Positions 7,289 to 14,286 of a stretch of 20,004 nucleotides of DNA are shown one piece after another. Source of the DNA: JAVBQU01 sp031548675 (GTDB taxonomy: Bacteria > Bacteroidota > Bacteroidia > Bacteroidales > P3); assembly GCA_031548675.1 (NCBI GenBank), contig JAVBQU010000004.1, positions 1-20,004 on the forward strand. The letters are read 5' to 3'. Every line of letters starts with the position of its first letter. The stretch's first letter is position 1. The notes beneath the pieces were generated by a model. It was not told where the DNA came from, searched no databases, and was given only the letters and a program-made list of their open reading frames with translations. The position numbers were made by a program, and so were the translations under genes.

Positions 7289-7696
7289 TTAGTTACTATA
7301 TTTGCTTTTTGCTTTTTTCAATTCCTCAAGCTGCTCTTTGGTTAAAATCGTAGCTATTTTCTTCCTGAAAGCAAGCATTTGTTTATCTAATTCCGCTTGC
7401 TGGGCTGCTATTTTATCTACTAAAGCATTCATTTCTTTTACATCATAATTTCCTTTTGCTTCCAATGCTTTTACCTTTTCTTTAAGGTCTTTTATCGCAT
7501 CTTTTTGAGGACGAACCGTGCGGAAAAAATCGGCGGCTACGGCATCTAATTTCTCTTTTTGCTCGGGGGTAAGATTCGTTACTATTTTACTAATGTTTTC
7601 GGTAAATTTACCCTTATTGGGGTTAGTTTCTTGGCTATAGCCGAAAAAACCTGCAAAAACAAAGGCTATGATGCTTACAATTTTGATTAATTTCAT
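7289..7696 (-). CDS. Spy/CpxP-like periplasmic protein with two LTxxQ motifs
   Basis: 135 residues. A signal peptide spans about 1-21 (hydrophobic IVSIIAFVFAGFFGYSQ). The mature part is a predicted all-helical, highly charged protein with LTPEQ at 42-46 and LTKEQ at 118-122, the paired LTxxQ marks of the Spy/CpxP family of periplasmic chaperone or stress-sensor proteins. The central helices (about 60-115) are Lys/Glu/Gln-rich with coiled-coil-like heptads. It is the last gene of a three-gene operon, 50 nt after the anti-sigma gene, so it is probably a target or feedback element of the ECF sigma system, acting in the periplasm on misfolded envelope proteins or metal stress. The family call is motif-based, because these proteins diverge strongly. 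A minus-strand TATATTTG (7702-7709) lies immediately before the ATG and could give a near-leaderless extra transcript. Confidence 0.75.
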   Translation of the reverse strand: MKLIKIVSIIAFVFAGFFGYSQETNPNKGKFTENISKIVTNLTPEQKEKLDAVAADFFRTVRPQKDAIKDLKEKVKALEAKGNYDVKEMNALVDKIAAQQAELDKQMLAFRKKIATILTKEQLEELKKAKSKYSN

Positions 7697-7746
7697 GGTT
7701 TCAAATATATATTATAATCAAACTAAATGTTAATGTATTTCGGGAA

Positions 7747-8151
7747 TTATTCCAGACTTAATAAAAAATCATCGCCCAATGCACTCTGGCTGGCATCAGC
7801 AGCGTATAATTCATGAAACATATCCGATATCTGCTGTTCCTGTCTTTGTGTCTCCGCATGCTGGAAAGAAATTACAGACCATATAATGGCTACACTTGCC
7901 GCTGCCGACATGGATGGAATTATAAATCTGTGGATATTCCTCATGCGTTTGCGGTGTTGTATTTTCTGCATGATTGATTTCGAAAAATCAACCTTTATAT
8001 CCTCTTTTTGCTTGAGAATATCCAAATGCCCTTGCAAGTCATCAATTTTTTCTTGACAAACACTGCATTGTCCGCAATGTTGGGTTATTTCATCTGGTAA
8101 AACCGCCCAATCATTTTCTGCGACCCATATTAAAGTTTCTTGACAGTTCAT
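7747..8151 (-). CDS. Zinc-finger membrane anti-sigma factor
   Basis: 134 residues. The N-terminal cytoplasmic part has the ZAS-type metal site HxxxCxxC (His25, Cys29, Cys32) with an additional Cys3 upstream, the pattern that folds around zinc and sequesters ECF sigma factors. A single membrane helix spans about 76-96 (FIIPSMSAAASVAIIWSVISF region), leaving a short periplasmic tail of about 38 residues rich in Gln, Glu and Asp. It begins 19 nt after the sigma gene and precedes the Spy-like gene. The likely role is to hold the ECF sigma factor inactive at the inner membrane until an envelope signal is sensed. The short periplasmic part suggests a small or partner-mediated sensing step. Regulation of its release (proteolysis or redox of the Cys residues) is not visible. 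Confidence 0.85.
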   Translation of the reverse strand: MNCQETLIWVAENDWAVLPDEITQHCGQCSVCQEKIDDLQGHLDILKQKEDIKVDFSKSIMQKIQHRKRMRNIHRFIIPSMSAAASVAIIWSVISFQHAETQRQEQQISDMFHELYAADASQSALGDDFLLSLE

Positions 8152-8170
8152 TATTATTATGTTTTATTTT

Positions 8171-8704
8171 TTACAAGTGGAGTAATTGTTTTTTCAGATT
8201 ACATTTGGCCCTGTGTATTAACGATTCGACAGCCGACAAACTCAAATTCATAGTTTCTCCTATTTCTTTGTACGACATATCTTCAAAATTATGCAGAACT
8301 AATGCTATCTTTTGGTTTTCAGGAAGTTTTTCTATTGCCGAATGCAGATTATTTTTTCGTTCTTCCTGTATCATTGTATGCTCGGCATTTGTACCCATGG
8401 TATTAAGATTATCAAAATATTCCGGTACAAATACCAACTTTTTATTTTTCCTATGCTTTTTCGACAGAACATTAATTGTAAGCCGATAAATAAAAGTACT
8501 TAACTGGGCTTCGAACCGAAATTTCGGCAATGATTCATACAATTGTACAAATACCTCTTGTGTGGATTCTTCCGATTCTGAACGGCTTCCTGTTATTTTA
8601 TAACATAAATGAAAAACATTCTGCTGATATTTTGAAATGATTTCGGAGAATAACTCCGGTTCCCCGTTTATAATTTTTTGAATAACCTCTTTTTCATTTA
8701 CCAT
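8171..8704 (-). CDS. ECF RNA polymerase sigma factor (sigma-70 family), first gene of sigma/anti-sigma/Spy operon
   Basis: 177 residues, typical for an ECF factor with only regions 2 and 4. Region 2 spans about 12-85: IISKYQQNVFHLCYKITG, then SEESTQEVFVQLYESLPKF and STFIYRLTINVLSKKHRKNKK, which melts and reads the -10 element. Region 4 spans about 117-175: LPENQKIALVLHNFEDMSYKEIGETMNLS with the helix-turn-helix ending SAVESLIHRAKCNLKKQL. The start at 8704 (ATG GTA AAT GAA) is taken because the family N-terminus follows directly. The anti-sigma gene begins 19 nt downstream. Probable targets include this operon and perhaps the adjacent outer-membrane pair; the sequence does not prove either. 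Confidence 0.93.
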   Translation of the reverse strand: MVNEKEVIQKIINGEPELFSEIISKYQQNVFHLCYKITGSRSESEESTQEVFVQLYESLPKFRFEAQLSTFIYRLTINVLSKKHRKNKKLVFVPEYFDNLNTMGTNAEHTMIQEERKNNLHSAIEKLPENQKIALVLHNFEDMSYKEIGETMNLSLSAVESLIHRAKCNLKKQLLHL

Positions 8705-8748
8705 AAAATCACATCGTTGTTAGTATCGCGAAAAACCTAAAACTTGCA

Positions 8749-8756
8749 CAAAAATA
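8749..8756 (-). promoter_or_regulatory. -7-like element (TATTTTTG) upstream of the sigma operon
   Basis: Minus-strand TATTTTTG matches TAnnTTTG, 44 nt before the sigma-factor ATG. No TTTG is found 19-21 nt further up, and the tract is A/T-rich, so a chance match is possible. Confidence 0.35.
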
Positions 8757-8805
8757 AAAAAATATTCCAAGGTATATATTATTTTTGATATACAATAATA
8801 TATAA

Positions 8806-8842
8806 AAAGCCTTGTAAATAATCAACTTATTTACAAGGCTTT
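8806..8842 (-). terminator. Terminator of tRNA-Ala
   Basis: A perfect 16-bp inverted repeat (8806-8821 AAAGCCTTGTAAATAA against 8827-8842) with a 5-nt loop, followed on the minus strand by TTATAT after the T-rich end of the stem. It begins 8 nt after the tRNA 3' end. Confidence 0.85.
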
Positions 8843-8850
8843 GATTTGAG

Positions 8851-8924
8851 TGGAGCATATCGGATTCGAACCGATCACCTCTTGACTGCCAGTCAAACGC
8901 TCTAGCCAAATGAGCTAATGCCCC
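8851..8924 (-). tRNA. tRNA-Ala, anticodon GGC
   Basis: A 74-nt cloverleaf. Acceptor GGGGCAT pairs with ATGCTCC with a G3-U70 wobble, the alanine identity element, and discriminator A73. The anticodon arm is TTTGA-CTGGCAG-TCAAG, putting GGC at positions 34-36 (decodes GCC and GCU). The T arm contains GTTCGAATC. The 3' CCA is not encoded (A73 is followed by CTC). It has its own promoter and terminator, independent of the neighbouring protein genes. Confidence 0.97.
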
Positions 8925-8935
8925 AAAATGTGTGG

Positions 8936-8966
8936 CAAAGGTAGTTATTTTTCAGAAACAATCAAA
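8936..8966 (-). promoter_or_regulatory. Housekeeping promoter of tRNA-Ala (TTTG-N19-TACCTTTG)
   Basis: On the minus strand TTTG (8963-8966), 19 nt, then TACCTTTG (8936-8943), a full match to the Bacteroidota primary-sigma consensus. The -7 element ends 11 nt before the mature tRNA 5' end, placing transcription start at or just before it. Confidence 0.85.
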
Positions 8967-9012
8967 AAAATATCGACACCGTAAAAATATCGTAAAGAAG
9001 CCTGATATTTTC

Positions 9013-9948
9013 TTACTCTGAATCTAAGCCCCATTCTCGTATCGTATTCAATTCCTGAGCGGAGAATAATCGGGCATCGTACAGGTTTTGATATTCTTCT
9101 GAAACGCTTTGATTAAAAATAGCAATATCATCCGAATTAATGGTAATCTTTACACCATTGTCGAATAAAATCCGTGCCGGATGCGTTTGCAGATTTTTGA
9201 CCCGCCGAAGACGCACATTGCTCGTTGGGCAGACATTTAAAGTAATATCATTCTTTTCGAGCCACTGCATTACTCCTCTTGAATGAGCGGCAGCAATGCC
9301 GTGCTGAATGGCATCTAATTCCAAAATCTCTGCTGTGTAGCGTACACTTTCCGCATCTCCGAATTCTCCTGCATGGGCTTTGCATTTAATACCGCTTTGG
9401 CGGGCTTTGCGATAAATATTTTGAAAAACTTTGGCATCTTGTGCCAATTCATCATCATACAAATCAATACATTGAAAATAATGGCTCTCTATGAAAGGCT
9501 GTAATAAATACTCCATTTTTTCTACCGGCTCGGAACGGCTAAAGCCTACTTCGGGACGAAAGCAAATATGAGGTGCTATGCTTTGATGGGTATGTTGCAG
9601 AAAATGAATCAAGTCTTCCATTTTTTTATCATAGAAAAGCAAAAAATGACAATCCATACTCATCTCCAAAACCGTAACCCCATCTTTTACTGCTTGTTGA
9701 AATGCCAAAACGATAGATTTTTCGAAACCTTCGCGGCTCATTACATGTTTGAAAAATGCATGCAGATACCGATTCATTTCTGCAATATCGTTCATAAACG
9801 GAGGTGCGGATGGAATTGAAATACCAAAAGCGGTTTGCATATCTTGTAACTTGGAACCTAAAGCGGCATGGTTATGTAAATCGCTTTTCGGAACAGAGCA
9901 AAGCAAAGAAGAATCTTGAGTTTCTAAGGCTTTGATGAATTCTACCAT
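9013..9948 (-). CDS. Adenosine deaminase-family metal-dependent hydrolase
   Basis: 311 residues, slightly shorter than classical adenosine deaminase (about 330-350). The complete metal and catalytic set of the adenosine/AMP deaminase family is present: HxH at His25/His27 (SDLHNHAAL), His192 with catalytic Glu195 in HAGE, His216 in QHG, and Asp273/Asp274 in INSDD. The spacings His192-His216 (24) and His192-Asp273 (81) equal those in mouse adenosine deaminase (214-238 and 214-295). NVCPTSN before the last motif is also typical. The enzyme probably hydrolytically deaminates adenosine or a related purine in the cytoplasm; exact substrate is uncertain because the substrate-binding helices near residues 35-75 are divergent. 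Its ATG overlaps the end of the DUF4468 gene by 7 nt (ATGGTAG), indicating translational coupling. Confidence 0.88.
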   Translation of the reverse strand: MVEFIKALETQDSSLLCSVPKSDLHNHAALGSKLQDMQTAFGISIPSAPPFMNDIAEMNRYLHAFFKHVMSREGFEKSIVLAFQQAVKDGVTVLEMSMDCHFLLFYDKKMEDLIHFLQHTHQSIAPHICFRPEVGFSRSEPVEKMEYLLQPFIESHYFQCIDLYDDELAQDAKVFQNIYRKARQSGIKCKAHAGEFGDAESVRYTAEILELDAIQHGIAAAHSRGVMQWLEKNDITLNVCPTSNVRLRRVKNLQTHPARILFDNGVKITINSDDIAIFNQSVSEEYQNLYDARLFSAQELNTIREWGLDSE

Positions 9949-10496
9949 TCGTCTGCTTTTTCTACTTTAGGATGCATGCCTTCTTTTAATTTATCGATGG
10001 TTTCTTCTATTTTTTCATTAATCTGCACCAAATATCCATCCCAATTGGTATTATACAATGATTCTTTTTTATTCATCCATCTTTCGACAGGAAAACGGGA
10101 AGCTTGGTCTTTATTGGTAAAATTATTGAAAGTATAACGGTAACGACCATCTCTGAATTCGAGCTGAAATTTATATTCTACCAAAGGACCTTTGGTTTTT
10201 TTACCGGTTTTAGGATCTAAAATATTATACACTTGTAAGCGGTGTTTGCCTTCTATCACACATTTTTCTGCATCGGTAGATTGTGTTACTTCTTCGGCAT
10301 TTACAAAATAGGCTTTAACCCATGCCATGCCTCTATCGTATAATTCTTTTTTGTTTCCGGTTTCTTTAACGACTTCTTTATAGGTTATCAATTGGGTTTC
10401 ATCGTCAATAGGAAGTAATGTGTTGAGATCTTGTTGCTGTGCAAAAATCGGCAGTGAGCAAAAGCTTAAAGCCCAAATAAAAAATAATTTCTTCAT
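9942..10496 (-). CDS. Secreted DUF4468-domain protein
   Basis: 184 residues with a signal peptide (cut after IFAQ, residue about 20). The mature protein matches what I know of DUF4468 (TBP-like fold) proteins of Bacteroidota: LPIDDETQLITYKEVV, then KELYDRGMAWVKAYF, an internal VIEGKHRLQVYN strand, and VEYKFQLEFRDGRYRYTFNN. The C-terminus is a charged helix (KIEETIDKLKEG). The family's function is unknown; members are periplasmic or envelope proteins. Its last 7 nt overlap the start of the deaminase gene, so the two are made from one mRNA. That mRNA starts at a strong promoter (10618-10649), giving an untranslated leader of roughly 110-120 nt. Confidence 0.85.
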   Translation of the reverse strand: MKKLFFIWALSFCSLPIFAQQQDLNTLLPIDDETQLITYKEVVKETGNKKELYDRGMAWVKAYFVNAEEVTQSTDAEKCVIEGKHRLQVYNILDPKTGKKTKGPLVEYKFQLEFRDGRYRYTFNNFTNKDQASRFPVERWMNKKESLYNTNWDGYLVQINEKIEETIDKLKEGMHPKVEKADEW

Positions 10497-10617
10497 AATT
10501 GTAGTTTATTTATTTTTCTGATAAAAATGATTCTATTTGTTGGAAATGCTAATCTTATAAGTTACTTGCTGTTTATATATACAATAATATTAGGTAATCC
10601 TTTCAATATATATTTCG

Positions 10618-10649
10618 CAAATTTACATGGCTTTTTTTTAACGGACAAA
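10618..10649 (-). promoter_or_regulatory. Promoter of the DUF4468-deaminase operon (TTTG-N20-TAAATTTG)
   Basis: On the minus strand TTTG (10646-10649), 20 nt, TAAATTTG (10618-10625), a full match to the Bacteroidota consensus. It is 121 nt before the DUF4468 ATG, so the mRNA has a long AT-rich leader. Confidence 0.75.
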
Positions 10650-10855
10650 TCACAAGTTTATTTTGTACCAAATTACAAGCATATCTTTTGAAAAATCTGA
10701 AGATTTGTTTGTGAGAGCATCGAACTAAAAAAATTAACAACCTGAATATAATAGACTTGCATCTTTTTTCTCAAAATATCTTTTTACTCTTGTGATTTTT
10801 CTTCAATTTTGACAACTAATTAGGCATCGATAAATAAAAATAGATGCTGTAAATA

Positions 10856-10863
10856 TAAATTTG
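10856..10863 (+). promoter_or_regulatory. -7 element (TAAATTTG) for the SecD-like lipoprotein gene
   Basis: TAAATTTG fits TAnnTTTG and lies 31 nt before the ATG at 10895. No TTTG is present 19-21 nt upstream. Confidence 0.5.
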
Positions 10864-10894
10864 AGATACTTGATTTATTAACCTTTTAAATACA

Positions 10895-11419
10895 ATGAAA
10901 ATGAAAAATTTACTTTTTTTCTTAGCAACATTCTGTCTGGCTGCAAATATGGTAAGCTGCAATGGACAAATGAAATCAGACGATACAAAGCAGATTGATT
11001 TAGAATCTGTATATAAGCAAAATATAAAAGATTCTATATTGGCAACCGGTTGGTATTATATTATGGATAGTAATAATGGATTTGAAAGACAACTTGATAA
11101 AACGGATGAAATCTATTTTATTGATCCAAAACCTATTTTGGTAAAGGCATATTTTGATAAAATAGAAATTTCTGAAGTCAAACCTCAAGGACAATATGAG
11201 GGTTATTTGGGACTTTCTATTCGGATAAACAAAAAGTATAGCAATATATGGGCAGAGGCAACTGAAAAATCAATAGGAAAACGTCTTGGATTAATCATTG
11301 ATAATAAATTAGTGAATGCTCCTCTTGTTAATGCTAAAATTGAAGAAGGAATGTCATCTTTGAATCGAGGTATTTATGATAAAGGAGAACTGGAATCTTT
11401 TAAGAAACAATTAGAATAG
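10895..11419 (+). CDS. Lipoprotein with SecD/SecDF P1-head-like C-terminal domain
   Basis: 174 residues. The signal peptide ends in a lipobox (Met19-Val-Ser-Cys22), so the protein is lipid-anchored at the outer or inner membrane. The last third (about 100-174) resembles the P1 head subdomain of the translocase component SecD: a strand with LGLSIRINKK, then GKRLGLIIDNKLVNAPLVNA (residues about 128-147), a short acidic link and YDKGELESFKKQL, which parallels SecD's 'lgi.ldgkv.saPvi...i..g...i.g.f...ea..la..l' pattern. There is no SecD transmembrane part, so it is not a translocase subunit by itself. It could assist late export or bind peptides in the periplasm, but this is inference. An alternative start (ATG at 10901) would remove only two residues. 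It is 76 nt upstream of an ECF sigma gene on the same strand. Confidence 0.7.
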   Translation: MKMKNLLFFLATFCLAANMVSCNGQMKSDDTKQIDLESVYKQNIKDSILATGWYYIMDSNNGFERQLDKTDEIYFIDPKPILVKAYFDKIEISEVKPQGQYEGYLGLSIRINKKYSNIWAEATEKSIGKRLGLIIDNKLVNAPLVNAKIEEGMSSLNRGIYDKGELESFKKQLE

Positions 11420-11495
11420 CAACTATTTACAGCAATGAGTGACAAGTCTAAAGTATATAATTCTGTAGATTTATCATGTGCATAAATTTAAAAAT

Positions 11496-11972
11496 ATGAA
11501 CCCTGTTATAGAGAAAGATTTTATAAAAATGATACAGCAGCATGAACGGATTATTTATAAAATAGCTTCGTTTTATGCATCTAATACACAACCTTTAAAT
11601 GATTTGTATCAGGAAGTGGTGTTGAATCTTTGGAAATCGTTCCCGAATTTCAGAAACGAAAGCTTGCTTTCCACATGGGTTTATAAAGTTGCCCTTAATA
11701 CCTGCATCGGATTTTTACGCAGGAAACAGGGGAAACCGCATTATGTGGAAATTCCTTGGGATTTTCCCTCCGAAACTACTTCGGATGAGCATATTAAAGA
11801 ATTGTATGCTTTGATTGACAAATTAGGAAAATTAGAAAAAGCATTGATATTATTGTATTTAGAAGATAAATCGCAAAAAGAAATGGCTGAAATAACCGGA
11901 CTTTCGGTTACAAACGTAGCTACAAAACTAAGCCGGATAAAAGAGAAATTAAAAAATATGTCGAATCAATAA
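11496..11972 (+). CDS. ECF RNA polymerase sigma factor beside the ABC genes
   Basis: 158 residues from the ATG at 11496. An in-frame GTG at 11478 would add six residues, but ATG with the AAAAAT run before it and the family-like start MNPVIEKDFIKMI is preferred. Region 2 (about 10-75): HERIIYKIASFYASNTQPLN, DLYQEVVLNLWKSFPNF, ESLLSTWVYKVALNTCIGFLRR. Region 4 (about 100-155): LIDKLGKLEKALILLYLEDKS, then the helix-turn-helix QKEMAEITGLSVTNVATKLSRIKEKL. Its next gene, 13 nt away, is a small polytopic membrane protein, followed by an ABC permease and ATPase. The membrane protein may act as anti-sigma or sensor, though it lacks a zinc-finger motif. No convincing promoter was found in the 76-nt gap after the lipoprotein gene. 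Confidence 0.92.
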   Translation: MNPVIEKDFIKMIQQHERIIYKIASFYASNTQPLNDLYQEVVLNLWKSFPNFRNESLLSTWVYKVALNTCIGFLRRKQGKPHYVEIPWDFPSETTSDEHIKELYALIDKLGKLEKALILLYLEDKSQKEMAEITGLSVTNVATKLSRIKEKLKNMSNQ

Positions 11973-11985
11973 AACACTAAAGGTT

Positions 11986-12594
11986 ATGAATTTAGATCAA
12001 ATAAAAGAATCGTGGAAAAAATTTGATGAGAATGGCGATAAAAAAGTCGTTAATGAAAGTATCATCCAACTGATGCTTCAAAATGTAAAAAATGGATCGT
12101 TTAGTAAATTGCTGTATTGGGAAAAATTAGGTGCTATTATTATGCTTCCTTCGGCTGCATTTGTTTGGTTTGCTCCCCGATATAAATTCAGGTTTTTTCC
12201 CGACGAAACTATTTTTTGGCTAAATATAGCTTTAGGTGTTTATGTAGTATTATGCATTGCTTTTTTTTTCTGGCAACTGTATAAATTCAAATTTTTAAAA
12301 TCTATAGATTTAACACTAATGAATATTACTGAAACTGCAAAAAAGATGGCATTGTATGCAAAATATATTCATAATGAAATTATTTTTGGAATCATTTTTC
12401 TTATACTTTACTTTGCCTTTTATCCTCTCTTTTTTTCATTTAAAAGCGGATTTTCATTAGGGTTTATCATTTTTTCAGCTATCGTGATAATCTTCTCTAT
12501 ACTCATGATGTTATTTCTATATCGAAAAATATATCTCAATAATATTAATCAAATCAAAAAAACTTTAGAAGAAATAGAATCGTTTGAAGAGTAA
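11986..12594 (+). CDS. Four-helix membrane protein encoded directly after an ECF sigma factor
   Basis: 202 residues. A charged N-terminal cytoplasmic part of about 45 residues (NLDQIKESWKKFDENGDKKVV) is followed by four predicted membrane helices at about 44-64, 73-97, 127-150 and 156-178, and a short charged C-terminal helix (KKTLEEIESFEE). I do not recognise a named family. The layout (soluble N-terminus, then helices, 13 nt after a sigma gene) is what is often seen for sigma-linked membrane regulators in Bacteroidota, so an anti-sigma role is possible, but there is no HxxxCxxC motif. Very AT-rich and Phe/Ile/Leu-rich. It is followed by 44 nt and then the permease gene. Confidence 0.75.
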   Translation: MNLDQIKESWKKFDENGDKKVVNESIIQLMLQNVKNGSFSKLLYWEKLGAIIMLPSAAFVWFAPRYKFRFFPDETIFWLNIALGVYVVLCIAFFFWQLYKFKFLKSIDLTLMNITETAKKMALYAKYIHNEIIFGIIFLILYFAFYPLFFSFKSGFSLGFIIFSAIVIIFSILMMLFLYRKIYLNNINQIKKTLEEIESFEE

Positions 12595-12638
12595 AAAATC
12601 AATAATTCAATTTGTAAGAAACAATAGATTAAGCCTGA

Positions 12639-13577
12639 GTGAAATATCCTCTACTTTACATAAGATGGCGACAAATAAACCAAGAGATTAAAGGACTTGG
12701 TTTATATGCCCTTATTTTTGTAGTAATTATTGTAGGTTTAACTTTTGTATGTATTAAACAATTTGAACAAGGGCACAATGCAACAAAAGTCATTTTTATT
12801 TTGACAACATTATGTGCTGGAGTCCAATTTTTTAGAAAAGACAAATTATTTATACATAAAAATATAGTCAATCCTCATGTTCAAATATTTTTAGAGTATG
12901 TTGTTTTAACCTTACCATTTTCCATATCAAGCATTTTTACAAAAAGTTGGTTTTATTATCCCATACTGTTAATTATTTTGTTTCATATTCCTTTTATCAA
13001 AGGTCAATTTAAACAAAGAACTATTTTTAGAAATTTATCCTTTATTATTCGACCAAAGAATTTTGAATGGATAAGTGGAATCCGTCAATACTATTTTCTT
13101 CTTATTACCTTTTACCTGCTGGCATTAATTTTTTGTTGGCTAAAATTTTTCCCATTATTTTCATTATGGCTGTTAACGGTTTTTATTTCATTTTTTTATA
13201 CTGAATGCGAATCTGTTTCGATGTTAAGGGAATATGGTAACAGTCCGACAAAATTTCTATTTGATAAATATAAATCGAGCATTATTTATATGGTTGTTTT
13301 ATATCTTCCTGTATTGATTGCAAATAGTATTTGTAATGCAGATTTTATCTTTATAAATATGTCGTTTTTTGTTACCCAAATAGCTTTAATCTGCTTTACC
13401 ATAGGGTTGAAATATAGTATGTATAAACCTAATGGTATTTTAAATATAAACATGATACCTTTGATAATAATAGCGTTATGTTCTCTTATTCCCTATTTTT
13501 TTCCTATTTCAATTATTCTCTCGCTTATTTATTTTTACAAAGCAAAAAACAATTTAAAACAATATCTTAATGATTAA
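12639..13577 (+). CDS. Polytopic membrane protein, putative ABC transporter permease
   Basis: 312 residues and about nine or ten predicted membrane helices. The start must be the GTG at 12639: an in-frame TGA lies immediately before it (12636-12638), and the first in-frame ATG comes only after about 190 codons. The N-terminus KYPLLYIRWRQINQEIKG fits the cytoplasmic leading helix seen on Bacteroidota ABC-2-like permeases, with two later charged cytoplasmic loops. The stop overlaps the start of the ABC ATPase by 8 nt (13570-13577), strong evidence that the two proteins form one transporter. No substrate can be deduced; exporters of peptides, lipids or drugs use this layout. AT-rich, rich in Phe and Ile. 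Confidence 0.75.
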   Translation: MKYPLLYIRWRQINQEIKGLGLYALIFVVIIVGLTFVCIKQFEQGHNATKVIFILTTLCAGVQFFRKDKLFIHKNIVNPHVQIFLEYVVLTLPFSISSIFTKSWFYYPILLIILFHIPFIKGQFKQRTIFRNLSFIIRPKNFEWISGIRQYYFLLITFYLLALIFCWLKFFPLFSLWLLTVFISFFYTECESVSMLREYGNSPTKFLFDKYKSSIIYMVVLYLPVLIANSICNADFIFINMSFFVTQIALICFTIGLKYSMYKPNGILNINMIPLIIIALCSLIPYFFPISIILSLIYFYKAKNNLKQYLND

Positions 13578-14256
13578 GGTTCGCGATTTATCGGTTCGGT
13601 TTGGTGAAAATCAAGTTTTGGATAATATCAATATTGATTTTACCGAAGGTGAAATTCATGGAATTGTCGGATTAAATGGTTCGGGAAAAACTACCTTTTT
13701 TAATGTTTTGTCCAAAATATTAAAACCTGATATAGGATTAATTCAACGATGCGACATAGACCTGAGTTTGCAGGATATTTCGTACGTCGAAACGGTTAAT
13801 TTCTTTTATTCAAAAATAACCGGAAAGGAATATCTGAAAATTTTCAAACAAACCAATTCCGATTTTAATTTGAGCGTTCTTCAAGAGTATTTTAAGTTGC
13901 CTTTGGACGAATTGATAGATAATTATTCGACAGGCATGAGAAAGAAACTTGCTTTATTGGGAATCCTGAAACAAGAAAAACCCGTAATTATTCTGGATGA
14001 ACCATTTAATGGATTAGACCTTGAAACTAATAAAATATTAGAGATAATCATACAGACACTAAAAGAAAAAGGGAAAACAATTTTTATATCTTCTCATATT
14101 GTAGAGCCTTTGTTTTCCATTTGTAATAAAATTTACCTTCTGAAAAACGGGAACTTTTCCTATACATTTGAAAAAGACAATTTTGATAAAATTGATGAAG
14201 AACTTTTCGGAAAGTTGAAACAGGAAGCAAAAGAAATCATTTCAACAGCAATTTGA
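13570..14256 (+). CDS. ABC transporter ATP-binding protein
   Basis: 228 residues, the usual size for a stand-alone nucleotide-binding subunit. Walker A GLNGSGKTT (34-42), signature NYSTGM (118-123; S-T-G in place of the common S-G-G), Walker B VIILDEP (139-145) with catalytic Glu144, D-loop NGLD, and H-loop His176 in ISSHIVE are all present. It powers transport together with the overlapping upstream permease (8-nt overlap). The last gene of the cluster, it ends 28 nt before the convergent mutS stop. The transport direction is likely export because no periplasmic binding protein is encoded. Confidence 0.93.
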   Translation: MIKVRDLSVRFGENQVLDNINIDFTEGEIHGIVGLNGSGKTTFFNVLSKILKPDIGLIQRCDIDLSLQDISYVETVNFFYSKITGKEYLKIFKQTNSDFNLSVLQEYFKLPLDELIDNYSTGMRKKLALLGILKQEKPVIILDEPFNGLDLETNKILEIIIQTLKEKGKTIFISSHIVEPLFSICNKIYLLKNGNFSYTFEKDNFDKIDEELFGKLKQEAKEIISTAI

Positions 14257-14261
14257 ATATT

Positions 14262-14286
14262 AGACTTCAGTAAAGTCAAAAAGTCT
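14262..14286. terminator. Weak hairpin shared by the ABC ATPase and mutS ends
   Basis: AGACTT (14262-14267) pairs with AAGTCT (14281-14286); an alternative inner stem is GACTT-CAGTA-AAGTC (14263-14277). It lies in the 28-nt gap between convergent genes and overlaps the mutS stop codon. The stem is short, so efficiency is doubtful. Confidence 0.35.

Larger units (their letters stand above)
10497..10894. other. 398-nt divergent intergenic region
   Basis: No gene visible. It carries a strong minus-strand promoter for DUF4468-deaminase (10618-10649), a plus-strand -7 element for the SecD-like lipoprotein gene (10856-10863) and a small hairpin AAATCT-GA-AGATTT (10693-10706). The rest is AT-rich without recognised structure. 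Confidence 0.6.

Noticed and set aside
8709..8909. 66-codon minus-strand open frame over the tRNA and its terminator
   Set aside because: It reads through tRNA-Ala and the 16-bp hairpin, so it is not coding.
10895..14256. Bacteriocin or toxin-immunity cluster
   Set aside because: No precursor peptide, modification enzyme, protease domain or immunity-like gene is visible; only generic ABC and sigma genes.
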